Below, piece by piece: positions 1 to 8,875 of a stretch of 64,000 bases of DNA (position 1 is its first letter; every line of letters begins with the position of its first letter). The notes beneath the pieces are model-generated. The model made no database searches. It had not been told where the DNA came from and saw only the letters and a list, made by a program, of their open reading frames with translations. This DNA comes from Sphingomonas yabuuchiae. Its GTDB lineage: Bacteria; Pseudomonadota; Alphaproteobacteria; Sphingomonadales; Sphingomonadaceae. The position numbers and the translations under genes were made by a program. The stretch is from NCBI RefSeq assembly GCF_001477495.1, contig NZ_LDTF01000048.1:18448-82447 (forward strand), read 5' to 3'.

Positions 1-368
1 GCGGGCGCGGGGCGTTCAGCCAGGGCGGTGCCCAGCGGCGCGAACAGCCCGCGCCGCCCGCCAAGCAGCGTCGCGATCACCTCGGAGCTGCGCCGCCAGC
101 TGTCGATCATATCATCCCATGCCGAGACGGCGATGGCGCCGGTCCCTTCGGGCCGCCACAGATCGGTCAGCCGCGACAGGCGATCGGCCGGGGCGCTCCC
201 CGCAATGATGGCACCATTGATCGCGCCCGCCGAGGTGCCGACGATCCAGTCGAGGGAGATACCGGCCCCATGCAGGGCCTCAAAGACCCCGGCCTGATAG
301 GCCCCCAGCGCATTGCCCCCGGCCAGGACCATGGCGATGCGCAGATCGGGCGGCAGGAGCAGCGTCAT
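1..368 (-). CDS. Patatin-like phospholipase, 3' part outside the window
   Basis: The first 122 residues are visible; the gene runs off the left edge. The N-terminus has the glycine-rich oxyanion motif (AGGNALGAYQAGV, about residues 15-28) followed by the nucleophile elbow GTSAG (GXSXG), the arrangement of the patatin family of serine lipid acyl hydrolases (Ser-Asp dyad). The Asp half of the dyad would lie beyond the window, so activity cannot be judged. The gene is divergent from the MFS permease; the 134-bp gap between them contains an FNR-like palindrome. The ATG at 368 is the natural start because the oxyanion motif follows within 15 residues. Confidence 0.8.
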   Translation of the reverse strand, partial: MTLLLPPDLRIAMVLAGGNALGAYQAGVFEALHGAGISLDWIVGTSAGAINGAIIAGSAPADRLSRLTDLWRPEGTGAIAVSAWDDMIDSWRRSSEVIATLLGGRRGLFAPLGTALAERPAP

Positions 369-433
369 GGACCGACAAACCCGCGAACGCCGGGATGGTG
401 GCGTGGCAGGCGCAGTAATATCGTGAAAACTCA

Positions 434-447
434 ATGATATGGATCAG
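434..447. promoter_or_regulatory. Possible FNR/Crp-type operator
   Basis: The sequence ATGAT-N4-ATCAG matches 8 of 10 positions of the FNR-family consensus TTGAT-N4-ATCAA. It is centred in the short region between the divergent patatin and MFS genes (starts at 368 and 503), so it could act on either. An 8/10 match will occur by chance in a window this size, so this rests mainly on position. Confidence 0.3.
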
Positions 448-502
448 TCCCCGCAGACATTGATGGCAACCCCGGCCGCAAGCGGGGCGTTGCCCGACAC
501 CC

Positions 503-2011
503 ATGCCCCTGGACCCGCAAGCCGAGCTGACCACCGCCGATCGCGAGCGCGGCTTGCGGCTGCTTGTCGTCGAGGCGGGGTTTTCGGGCGGCGCGGCCGC
601 GCTGACCAGCGGGGTGATCCTGACCGCCTTCGCGCTGCATCTGGGGGCGTCGAACGTGATGGTCGGCATTCTCGCCGCGATGCCGTTCCTCGCGCAGTTG
701 CTTCAGCTTCCCGCCATCCAGCTGGTCGAGCGATGGCGGCGGCGCAAGCGGATCGCGGTCCTGTCCAGCCTGGTCGGGCGCACCATGTTGGCGGTGATGG
801 CGGTACTTGCCTTTTTCAGCGGGACGACCGCGCTGCTGATCTTCCTGGGCGCGCAGATGCTGCTCTGCGGATTGAGCGCGGTCGGCGGATGCGCCTGGAA
901 TAGCTGGATGCGCGATCTCGCGCCCGATAATCGGTTGGGCGACGTCTTTGCCCGGCGGACGGTATGGCTGACGGCGATCAGCCTGATCCTGGGGCTGGTC
1001 GCCGCGCTGGCACTCGATTGGACGCGCACGGGATCACCCGCGCGAGACATGGTGTTCGCCGCGATGTTCGCCAGTGGCTGCGTCACCGGGCTGATCAGCG
1101 CACGGATCGTCGCAATGATGCCGGAACCGCTAATGCCGCACGCCCCCGGCCCCATCAAACTGCGAGCCCTGCTGGCCCAGCCGCTCCATGACCCCAATTT
1201 CCGCCGATTGCTGGTCTTCGTGGCCAGCTGGCAGTTCGCGATCAACCTCGCGACGCCCTTCTTCACCGTCTTCATCGTCCGCCAGCTGCATTTCGCGGTC
1301 AGCTTCGTACTGCTGCTCAGCGTCGCCAGTCAGCTCGCCAATATCCTTGCGCTGCGCCTTTGGGGGCGGCTCAGCGACCGGTTCGCCAACAAGTCGGTGC
1401 TGGCGGTGTGCGCCCCGGCCTATATCCTGGCGATCGTCGCGATGATCGGCGCGTCGCAACTGGGCGACCGGGGCGCGGTGAAACTGTGGCTCATCGGGCT
1501 TCACCTCGTCATGGGCGCGACGATCGCGGGCGTGACGCTGGCCAGCACCAATATCGCGCTGAAACTGTCGCCCAAGGGGTCCGCTACCGCCTATGTCGCG
1601 GCCAATGCGATGACCACCGCCATCGCGGCCGGGATCGCACCGATCCTGGGCGGGTTGCTGGCGCAGTTCTTCGCCGCCCGCCAGTTCGAGCTGGTGGCGC
1701 GCTGGCGCAGCCCCAACGGCATCTTCTCCCTGCCGATCACCCTCACCGCCTGGGACTTTTATTTCCTGCTGGCCGGGCTGATCGGCCTCTATGCGATCCA
1801 CCGCCTGTCGCTGGTGCGCGAGCAGGGTGAGATCGAGCGGCGGGCCATGGTCGGGCAGGTGCTGAACGAGACGCGGCGCAGTATCCGCAACATATCCTCG
1901 GTCGCGGGGCTGCGTGCCGCGACCGATCTGCCCGGCGCACTCCTGCGCGATGCCCGCACCCGCATCCGGTTGAAGCGCGCGCAGGCGGCGCGGGCGGGAC
2001 GAATGCACTGA
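503..2011 (+). CDS. MFS transporter
   Basis: A 502-aa integral membrane protein with about 12 hydrophobic segments in two halves and a hydrophilic central loop near residues 215-235, the layout of the major facilitator superfamily. The loop after TM2 carries a basic cluster (ERWRRRKR, near residues 76-83) at the place of the MFS A-motif. The C-terminal tail (about residues 435-502) is long, cytoplasmic and Arg-rich. The substrate cannot be read from the sequence. No strong ribosome binding site precedes the ATG at 503, and the start is chosen because the first hydrophobic segment follows soon after. It is 87 bp upstream of the unknown 741-aa protein and may work with it. Confidence 0.8.
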   Translation: MPLDPQAELTTADRERGLRLLVVEAGFSGGAAALTSGVILTAFALHLGASNVMVGILAAMPFLAQLLQLPAIQLVERWRRRKRIAVLSSLVGRTMLAVMAVLAFFSGTTALLIFLGAQMLLCGLSAVGGCAWNSWMRDLAPDNRLGDVFARRTVWLTAISLILGLVAALALDWTRTGSPARDMVFAAMFASGCVTGLISARIVAMMPEPLMPHAPGPIKLRALLAQPLHDPNFRRLLVFVASWQFAINLATPFFTVFIVRQLHFAVSFVLLLSVASQLANILALRLWGRLSDRFANKSVLAVCAPAYILAIVAMIGASQLGDRGAVKLWLIGLHLVMGATIAGVTLASTNIALKLSPKGSATAYVAANAMTTAIAAGIAPILGGLLAQFFAARQFELVARWRSPNGIFSLPITLTAWDFYFLLAGLIGLYAIHRLSLVREQGEIERRAMVGQVLNETRRSIRNISSVAGLRAATDLPGALLRDARTRIRLKRAQAARAGRMH

Positions 2012-2038
2012 CCCAGTTTAGCGGAACGCCATTTGCCC

Positions 2039-2064
2039 GGAACTCCGTTCTTTCTGAGGGGGTT
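2039..2064 (+). promoter_or_regulatory. Candidate EcfG (general stress sigma factor) promoter
   Basis: GGAAC, 17 bases, then GGTT: the -35 is exact and the -10 differs from the CGTT consensus at one base while keeping the GTT core. It lies in the 87-bp gap behind the MFS gene and ends 34 bp before the ATG at 2099, a natural spacing. The call is based on motif and position only. Confidence 0.45.
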
Positions 2065-2098
2065 GGCGATCATCCCGTCCCCCTTTCGGAGTTGTGCC

Positions 2099-4324
2099 AT
2101 GCCCCGAACAGCGACGGCCGAAGCGCCGCCCGCGATCAGCCCCCATCTGCTGGATCTGCGCGAGCTGCTGCGCGACGAACCCGCGCCCCTGGTCGATTTC
2201 ATCGTCGGCGACCTGACGATCCGGCTGCATAGAACCGCGACATCGGTGTTCGCGATCGTGCGGCGCCAAGGCAGCACCGGCGGGCTGGCGGTGCGCGCCG
2301 CCTTTGTGCCGACCAGCTTCGATTGCGCGGTGCTGCCGCCCGAGGGTGATGAGCTCGCCCGCCTTCGTCTGACCAGCGCCATGGGCGAGCATGTCATCTC
2401 ATGCCTTGCCGACCGGCTGGCGATCGAGCGGCTGCGCATCACGACGCGATTTACCCCCGCCCGGCCGATGGTCATGCCCCCCGCCCCGCGCGATCTCTAT
2501 CCCTTTGGCGCAGGCGACGATCCCCTGCGCGCGCAAGGGGTGGTGGAAGCGTCGCAGCGCGGGCTGAACACCGGACTCCTTTATTTCCGTATCGACGCAC
2601 CGACCTTTGGGAACGTCCTCTACATCCAGAATTTCACCGCCTTGAACGACTATTTCCGCGCCACCGGCACGAACCCGCGCGAGGCGGTGGCGGGTAGCTG
2701 GCCCGAACTGGGCTATGCGCTGCCCATCCCCGAGGCCGACGCCGATCCCGCCGAGGTCGCGCTGCCGGCGGGAGAGCGCGTCACGCTGTCCGACACCATC
2801 CTGGTCTTTCGCCATCGCGCGCCCCCGCATGAACGCGAATCCGCCCGCCAGTTCGTGCAGATGCTGGGCAGCGCCTATGACCTGCTCGAGCCGCCACCGG
2901 TCGCCTATCGCGACTGGATCGACCGTGCCGAGCGAGCCGCACGCGATCTGGACGAAGCCCCCGCCGCCACGATCCGCCATTACGGCCATCGCTATGTCCA
3001 TCCCTATACCGGTGCCGAATATCCCGACATCATGGTGCAGATGTCGGTCATCGCCGCACTGCACCGATGGGGCAATTGGTGCGGCGAGCCGCATCCGCTG
3101 GAAGCGGCGCTCAAGGCGGGGCTGCCGCGCTTCTTCGACGAAAAGCTCGGCACATTCCGCCGCTATCTGCCCAATGTCGGCAAGGACAAGAACGCCGATG
3201 CGGTCGACAGCTGGTATCTGTATCACCCGCTGCTCAACCTCGGCACGCTGGCGTTGGATGGCGATGACGAGGCGCGGGCGCTGTTCCTGAAGGCGATCGA
3301 CTACGGCGTGCGGGTCGCGCGGCATTTCGACTATCGCTGGCCGATCGAATATGACGTCACCGACTTCTCGATCATCACTGGGCAGGCCCCCGTCGACGGG
3401 CGCGGGCAGACCGATGTGGGCGGCATCTATGCCTGGGTCATGCTCCAGGCGTTCGAGCTGACCGACGACAAGACCTATCTCGACGAAGCGCGCGCCGCGA
3501 TCGACGCCGCCATCGGTCTGCGTTTCGACATCAATTATCAGGCCAATCTGACCGCTTGGGGGGCGGCGGCCTGTATGCGGCTATGGCGGATCACCAATCG
3601 CGACGTCTATCGCGAGCAGAGCTATGTCTATCTCGCCAGCTTCCTGCACAATGCGGTGATCTGGGACAGCCGGATCGGCCACGCCGCGCATTACGAGACG
3701 TTGCTGGCGGTCACCTGTCTTCAGGACGCGCCGTACATGGCGATGTACGAATGTTTCGACAGCTATGTCGCGTTCGAACGCTATCTGGACGATGGCGGCC
3801 CCGACCTCGACCCCGAGGCGCGGATGCTGATCGGCGAATATTGCCGCCATGCCCTGTCGCGCGCCTGGTATTATTATCCCGACGCGCTGCCCCCCGACGC
3901 CATCGCCGAGGAACAGCGCGAGGCGAACGGTCATATCGACAAGACCCTCTCCTTTCCGCTGGAAGATCTCTATCCCGATGGTCAGCCCGCCGGGCAGGTG
4001 GGACAGGAAGTGTACGGCGCGGGCGCGGCGTTTATCTTCGCGACCAGCGCCTTCCATTCGGTCGAAGGCGCGCCCTTCCGCCTCTATTGCGACATGCTGG
4101 TCCGTGCGGTCGAACAGATTAGCGACCATGCGCTGTCGATCCTGCTCGACGGGGGCGAGACGCGCACCGCCTGGCTGCGCCTCGTCCGGTTGAAGCGGTG
4201 CACGCTGACCGACAGCCGCGTCACCACCGCCAGCGGCGAGACCATCGAACCCGATACGGTCAGCGCCGACCGCATCGATTATTGCGTGCCCGCCCATGGC
4301 CGCCTGATCCTGACCTGGGAATAA
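2099..4324 (+). CDS. Hypothetical protein with a probable alpha/alpha-toroid domain
   Basis: A 741-aa soluble protein without a signal peptide. The N-terminal third (about residues 1-270) alternates short hydrophobic strands and loops; the middle (about 290-620) is a series of paired helices with conserved-looking aromatic and acidic patches (WYLYHPLLNLGTLAL; DVGGIYAWVMLQAFEL; YMAMYECFDSYVAFERYL), like alpha/alpha-barrel glycosidases and C5-epimerases; the last 80 residues look beta-rich. I do not recognise a specific family, so no reaction is proposed. The start at 2099 is preferred over an in-frame start at 2033 because CGGAG precedes it at about 8 nt and because a candidate EcfG promoter occupies 2039-2064. 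The SDR gene follows 3 bp after the stop, so the two are probably co-transcribed. Confidence 0.8.
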   Translation: MPRTATAEAPPAISPHLLDLRELLRDEPAPLVDFIVGDLTIRLHRTATSVFAIVRRQGSTGGLAVRAAFVPTSFDCAVLPPEGDELARLRLTSAMGEHVISCLADRLAIERLRITTRFTPARPMVMPPAPRDLYPFGAGDDPLRAQGVVEASQRGLNTGLLYFRIDAPTFGNVLYIQNFTALNDYFRATGTNPREAVAGSWPELGYALPIPEADADPAEVALPAGERVTLSDTILVFRHRAPPHERESARQFVQMLGSAYDLLEPPPVAYRDWIDRAERAARDLDEAPAATIRHYGHRYVHPYTGAEYPDIMVQMSVIAALHRWGNWCGEPHPLEAALKAGLPRFFDEKLGTFRRYLPNVGKDKNADAVDSWYLYHPLLNLGTLALDGDDEARALFLKAIDYGVRVARHFDYRWPIEYDVTDFSIITGQAPVDGRGQTDVGGIYAWVMLQAFELTDDKTYLDEARAAIDAAIGLRFDINYQANLTAWGAAACMRLWRITNRDVYREQSYVYLASFLHNAVIWDSRIGHAAHYETLLAVTCLQDAPYMAMYECFDSYVAFERYLDDGGPDLDPEARMLIGEYCRHALSRAWYYYPDALPPDAIAEEQREANGHIDKTLSFPLEDLYPDGQPAGQVGQEVYGAGAAFIFATSAFHSVEGAPFRLYCDMLVRAVEQISDHALSILLDGGETRTAWLRLVRLKRCTLTDSRVTTASGETIEPDTVSADRIDYCVPAHGRLILTWE

Positions 4325-4327
4325 CGC

Positions 4328-5062
4328 ATGACCAAGAATCCCACCATGTTGTCCGGCCGCCGCATCCTGCTGACCGGGGGCACCACCGGCATCGGCCGCG
4401 CCGCGCTGAAGGCGCTGGCGAACGAGGGCGCGCGCGTCCTGACCTTCGGACGGCATCAGGAAGCGCTCGACGCGGCGCTGTCCGAGATCGATGGCGAGGT
4501 GATCGGGATCGTCGAGGACGCCGCGACGCGCGACGGCATCGACCGGGTCTTCGCCGCCGTCGACGACCGGCTGGGGGGCATCGACATGCTGGTCGCCTGT
4601 GCCGCACTCGGCGCGCAGCCGATCCATGAGATGGCCGAGGAGGACTGGCGCTATGTGATCGACGCCAACCTGACCGGCTATCTCGCCTGCGCCCGCGCCG
4701 CGATCCTGCGCATGCAGGACCAGGGGGGCGGCCATCTGCTGTTCGTCGGTTCGATCAGCACCGAGATCAAGGCGGCGGGCGAAAGCGTCTATGCCGCGAC
4801 CAAGGCGGGTATCCAGGCCTTTGCCGAGACACTGCGCAAGGAGGTCGCCGACAAACGCATCCGGGTCAGCGTAATCCAGCCCGGATCGGTCGACACCGAG
4901 ATGCAGGAATGTAGCGAAGAGGAGAAGCAGGCCGCCGTCGCAGAAGGCCGGATGCTACCCGCCGAGGATGTCGCCGACGCGATCCTGTTCGTCCTCAGCC
5001 GCTCGGCCACTTGCGACATCGTCAATCTGCGCATCGAGCCGCTGATTCAGAAGACCGCCTGA
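4328..5062 (+). CDS. SDR family oxidoreductase
   Basis: A classical short-chain dehydrogenase/reductase of 244 aa. The NAD(P)-binding TGGTTGIG motif is at residues 16-23, the region of the usual NNAG motif reads CAALG (about 91-95), and the catalytic triad is Ser142 or Ser144, Tyr155 and Lys159 (YAATK). The Pro-Gly segment after beta-6 (IQPGSVDTEM) is also typical. The substrate is unknown. It starts 3 bp after the stop of the 741-aa protein and ends 9 bp from the convergent methyltransferase stop, so it is the last gene of that unit. Confidence 0.9.
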   Translation: MTKNPTMLSGRRILLTGGTTGIGRAALKALANEGARVLTFGRHQEALDAALSEIDGEVIGIVEDAATRDGIDRVFAAVDDRLGGIDMLVACAALGAQPIHEMAEEDWRYVIDANLTGYLACARAAILRMQDQGGGHLLFVGSISTEIKAAGESVYAATKAGIQAFAETLRKEVADKRIRVSVIQPGSVDTEMQECSEEEKQAAVAEGRMLPAEDVADAILFVLSRSATCDIVNLRIEPLIQKTA

Positions 5063-5071
5063 GGCGGGCCG

Positions 5072-6052
5072 TCACAGTCCCACCCGCCGTATGACCAACC
5101 CCACCGCCGCGATCCGCTCGACATCGGCATAGGTCGGCTTTTCCAGTTCGTCGCCGAAAATGTCGGGGTCGAGTTCGGAATAATCGATCTCAAAGCCGAT
5201 GGCGGGCAGATGCTCGGCCAGTGCCGTACGTAGCACGTCCTGCCCATCGACGACCGAGGCTCCCGTATGCAGGATCAGCCGCCCCTTGGGCTTGAGCAAT
5301 GCCAGGGCCTGTAGCGTCCAGTCGAGCGAAAGCTGGCCGCCATACAGGTCGCCGCCATCACGATAAGCCCGGCGATCCGCATCGATCATGAACGGCGGAT
5401 GGGTGACGATCTGGTCGAAGGAGTCGGTCAGCTCTTTCGGTGCGGACACCTGCTCGACGCTGTGCGCGACACCGGCATGTTCGGCGTTGATCGACGCCAG
5501 GAACAGCGCGCGCGGATTGATGTCGGCCAGCGTCAGATGCGAGCCGCGAGCGACCCGCGCCGCGACGATCCCGCCCACCCCGGCGCCCGCACCATAGTCG
5601 AGGATGTGCCGCGCACCGGTGTCCATCCGCCCGATAATGAGCTTGGCGAACCGATAGCTGTCCGGTCCGAGAAACACGGAGTCCGCCGCCGTGGTCGGAT
5701 AGGCGGAATGGAGAAACAGCGTCCCCTCGACGCGCGACACGCGCAACGTGGCTTGCAACAAGCCGTCATCACGTTGGACCAGCATCTCCGCCGCGGCCAA
5801 GGCTGCGCGCAGTTCTGCATCCAATACCGACGGCGAGAAGGGCAGGCTCCAGCCTAGAATGTCGCGCAAATCGGTCGCAGGCCGACCCCCACGATTGACG
5901 AGGACCCGCGCATGGGTGGCAGGCGTCGGCGTCACGAACGTATAATGGCGTGCCTCCAGCAATTGCAGGAGATGGAACAGGCCCTCGCGCTGCTTTGCCG
6001 ATCCGATCGGAGCCCGGATCGCCGCCGAGCCCTGGTTCTTTTCCTCTATCAC
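5072..6052 (-). CDS. Class I SAM-dependent methyltransferase (MTS/RsmC-like)
   Basis: 326 aa. The C-terminal half is a Rossmann methyltransferase: motif I DYGAGAG (152-158), acidic end of strand 2 ADINPRA (Asp177), and the THPPF motif (217-221), a variant of the NPPF/Y motif of enzymes that methylate planar exocyclic or amide nitrogens (RsmC, RlmG, PrmC/HemK). The N-terminal half is a separate domain, as in RsmC-like rRNA guanine-N2 methyltransferases. The target (rRNA, protein or other) cannot be fixed. The start codon is GTG at 6052, preceded by AAGGA at about 7 nt. Convergent with the SDR gene. Confidence 0.8.
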   Translation of the reverse strand: MIEEKNQGSAAIRAPIGSAKQREGLFHLLQLLEARHYTFVTPTPATHARVLVNRGGRPATDLRDILGWSLPFSPSVLDAELRAALAAAEMLVQRDDGLLQATLRVSRVEGTLFLHSAYPTTAADSVFLGPDSYRFAKLIIGRMDTGARHILDYGAGAGVGGIVAARVARGSHLTLADINPRALFLASINAEHAGVAHSVEQVSAPKELTDSFDQIVTHPPFMIDADRRAYRDGGDLYGGQLSLDWTLQALALLKPKGRLILHTGASVVDGQDVLRTALAEHLPAIGFEIDYSELDPDIFGDELEKPTYADVERIAAVGLVIRRVGL

Positions 6053-6118
6053 ATTATTATCCTTATATTTTCTCCTTCAATAATAGAGGTCGAGCGCAGT
6101 TCCCGCGTTCAATATGGA

Positions 6119-6385
6119 TCAGTCTGTTCGCTGGCCCGGCTGCGCTTGTTCGACTGCTCCCTGCCGTCCGCGTCTGGTTCCGAAAACCAGCATGACCAAG
6201 GCACCCGCCGCTCCCGCGACCAGCACCGACGGACGGACCCCGAGGCGGACCGCCGAACGGTCGAGCATTACCTCTCCTCGACCGATGACGTTGACCAGTC
6301 GCGGGACAAGCTGTGTGTCGATGAAAAATTTGGAGGCCGAAGGACCCGAGGTCTTTTTCAGCATATAGTCGCGACCGACCGTCAT
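6119..6385 (-). CDS. Small hypothetical protein with one membrane segment
   Basis: 88 aa, start supported by AAAAGGAG about 7 nt before the ATG. A hydrophilic N-terminus (KKTSGPSASKFFIDTQLVPR) and a middle region precede one hydrophobic segment (about 50-68, SVLVAGAAGALVMLVFG), then a short basic tail. No family recognised. It is divergent from the YdeP-type oxidoreductase gene, and a sequence resembling an EcfG promoter with one -35 mismatch lies at 6452-6476 on this strand; I give that site little weight. Confidence 0.6.
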   Translation of the reverse strand: MTVGRDYMLKKTSGPSASKFFIDTQLVPRLVNVIGRGEVMLDRSAVRLGVRPSVLVAGAAGALVMLVFGTRRGRQGAVEQAQPGQRTD

Positions 6386-6513
6386 GGCATTTCTCCTTTT
6401 TAAATCCGTATCTTAGATCAGATTTGGGATAGCCACCGCCGCCACAGGGTTAACGACAGGACCCGGCGAATGTTTCGTACGGAAACGCCCGCCGCCCCGG
6501 CAGGAGATGCCCG

Positions 6514-8844
6514 ATGAAAGCCACGTACAAGCCGTATCGCCTCCCCTCCGGCGGCTGGGGCTCTGCGCGCTCGGTCGGCAATATCCTGCGCCGGGAGAGC
6601 GTGCTTGGCAGCGCCAGCGTCGCGCTGTCGCGGCATAACAAGGTCGATGGCTATCAGTGCAACAGCTGCGCCTGGGTCAAACCCGCCACGCCGCTTCCCT
6701 TCGAATTCTGCGAGAACGGCGTGAAGGCGGTGGCGTGGGAATTGACCGCGCATCGCTGCACACCCGCCTTCTTCGCCGAACATACGGTCAGCGAGTTGCT
6801 GACGTGGGATGACTATCATCTGGAACAGCCAGGCCGCCTGACCCATCCGCTGCGCTATGATCCCGCGACCGACAAATATGTCCCGGTATCCTGGGGCCAT
6901 GCCATCGCGGAGATCGCCCACGAACTTCGCGCCGTGGAAGACAAGCAACACGGCACCGTCTTCTACAGCTCCGGCCGGTTGTCGAATGAAGGCAGCTATC
7001 TTTATCAGCTGTTCGCCCGGCTTTACGGCAACAACAACCTGCCCGACAGTTCGAACATGTGCCACGAGACGACCTCGGTCGCCCTGCCCGCCAGCATCGG
7101 CCAGGGCGTCGGCACGGTTGATCTGGGGGACTTTGCGACCACCGACTGCCTTATGTTCTTCGGCCAGAATCCGGGCAGCAACTCGCCGCGCATGCTCCAC
7201 CCGCTGCAGGAGGCCAGCCAGCGCGGGGTGCCGATCATCACCTTCAATCCGCTTCGCGAACGCGGGTTGGAGCGGTTCCTGAACCCCCAGTCGCCAACCG
7301 AGATGCTGACAGGCAAGGATACGCGGATCAGCTCGGACTATCATCAGGTCAAGAATGGCGGCGATCTGGCCGCGATCGCAGGGATCTGCAAGGCGGTGCT
7401 GACGCTGCACGACGACGCGCTGGCGGCGGGTGAGCCACCGATCCTCGACCTCGCCTTTATCGACGAGCACACCCACGGGTTTGAGCGTTTCGCCGACTGG
7501 CTACGGGTACAGGATTGGGACGAGCTGGAACGGCGGTCGGGTCTCCATCGTGCCGATCTCGAAGCGACCGCGCTCATCTATGCCCGCGCGCAGTCGACCA
7601 TCGGCATTTATGGCATGGGCCTGACGCAGCACCGTGCGGGGGTCGAGACGGTGCAGATGCTGGTCAACCTGCTCCTGATGCGCGGCAATATCGGGCGTCC
7701 CGGCGCGGGCATCTGTCCGGTCCGCGGCCACAGCAATGTCCAGGGCCAACGGACGGTCGGGATTACCGAAAAGCCCGAGCTATTCCCCCTCGACCGGCTG
7801 GGCGAGCAATTCGGTTTCGAGCCGCCGCGCGAGGCGGGATACAACACGGTCGAGGCGTGCGAGGCGATCCTCGAAGGCCGGGTGAAGGCGTTCTTCATGC
7901 TGGGCGGCAACTTCGCCCGCGCCATCCCCGACCAGGGCCGAATGGAGCCCGCCTGGCGCCGGATGCGGCTGACCGTCAATGTCCTGACCAAGCTCAACCG
8001 TACGGCGCTGCTCCCCGGCGAGATCAGCTATATCCTGCCCGTCATCGGGCGGCTGGAGATAGACGAGACTGCAGCCGGGCAGCAGGTGCTGTCGATGGAG
8101 GACACCTCCGGCTGCGTCCACGGCAATCGCGGAATCCGCACACCGGCCTCTCCGCATCTCATCAGCGAGATACGGCTGTTGTGCGAACTTGCCAAACAGG
8201 TCTTCGAGCCCAACCCCAAGGTACGGTGGGACGATTATATGACCGACTATGCTGAGATCCGGCGGGAGATCGCTCACACCCTGCCTGACAATTTCCACGA
8301 CTATGAAACGCGCATGTGGGAGCCCGGCGGCTTCCAGCGCGATCTGCCCGCCAAACGGCGCGAATGGCAAACCGATACCGGCCGCGCCAATTTCGTCACA
8401 CCGGAGGCACTCGACGAGGATCTCGACATGCCGGACGTCGGGCATGACGCGCTGCGGCTGATGACCCTGCGCAGCAACGATCAGTTCAATACGACCGTCT
8501 ATGGCTATAACGATCGCTTCCGGGGTATCGACGGCATCCGCAACGTCGTGCTGATGAACCGATCCGACATAGAACGCCGGGGGCTGAAGGTGGGACAGGC
8601 GGTGACGTTGCGCACCGTCGCCGATGACGGGGTCGACCGGCATCTGTCGGGGATGATCGTCGTCGCCTACGACATCCCGGTCGGGTGCATCGGCGGCTAT
8701 TATCCCGAGTGCAACGTCCTGATGCCGGTCTGGCATTATGCCGTGGGCAGCAAGACGCCCGCCGCCAAGTCGATCCCTGTGAAGGTGACGAGCGACGGCG
8801 ACGCGATCCTGGAGCCGGGAATGGAGGATCATTCGATGGCATGA
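6514..8844 (+). CDS. FdhF/YdeP family molybdopterin oxidoreductase
   Basis: 776 aa, close in length to E. coli YdeP. The N-terminus has Cys49-x2-Cys52 and Cys66, consistent with the [4Fe-4S] cluster site of this family. The NMCHE motif (near residue 177) aligns with the Cys/Sec-His pair that ligates Mo in formate dehydrogenases. A molybdopterin-dinucleotide-binding C-terminal domain (about 640-770, LMTLRSNDQFNTTVYGYNDR) completes the fold. The substrate of YdeP proteins is not settled; they are linked to acid and stress resistance. No Tat signal is seen, so it is probably cytoplasmic. AGGAGA lies 8 nt before the ATG. It is convergent with the caa3 oxidase operon (31-bp gap), and no partner FdhD gene is in view. 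Confidence 0.88.
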   Translation: MKATYKPYRLPSGGWGSARSVGNILRRESVLGSASVALSRHNKVDGYQCNSCAWVKPATPLPFEFCENGVKAVAWELTAHRCTPAFFAEHTVSELLTWDDYHLEQPGRLTHPLRYDPATDKYVPVSWGHAIAEIAHELRAVEDKQHGTVFYSSGRLSNEGSYLYQLFARLYGNNNLPDSSNMCHETTSVALPASIGQGVGTVDLGDFATTDCLMFFGQNPGSNSPRMLHPLQEASQRGVPIITFNPLRERGLERFLNPQSPTEMLTGKDTRISSDYHQVKNGGDLAAIAGICKAVLTLHDDALAAGEPPILDLAFIDEHTHGFERFADWLRVQDWDELERRSGLHRADLEATALIYARAQSTIGIYGMGLTQHRAGVETVQMLVNLLLMRGNIGRPGAGICPVRGHSNVQGQRTVGITEKPELFPLDRLGEQFGFEPPREAGYNTVEACEAILEGRVKAFFMLGGNFARAIPDQGRMEPAWRRMRLTVNVLTKLNRTALLPGEISYILPVIGRLEIDETAAGQQVLSMEDTSGCVHGNRGIRTPASPHLISEIRLLCELAKQVFEPNPKVRWDDYMTDYAEIRREIAHTLPDNFHDYETRMWEPGGFQRDLPAKRREWQTDTGRANFVTPEALDEDLDMPDVGHDALRLMTLRSNDQFNTTVYGYNDRFRGIDGIRNVVLMNRSDIERRGLKVGQAVTLRTVADDGVDRHLSGMIVVAYDIPVGCIGGYYPECNVLMPVWHYAVGSKTPAAKSIPVKVTSDGDAILEPGMEDHSMA

Positions 8845-8875
8845 CCGGCGCGAACCGGCTTTCGACGATCGGCGG

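Noticed and set aside
6107..6125. Half-site like that of the FNR box (ATATGGATCAG)
   Set aside because: The other half is missing and it overlaps the 3' end of the small membrane protein gene.
6452..6476. EcfG-like promoter (GAAAC-N16-CGTT) on the minus strand before the small membrane protein
   Set aside because: One mismatch in the -35 and no supporting context; kept only as a note.
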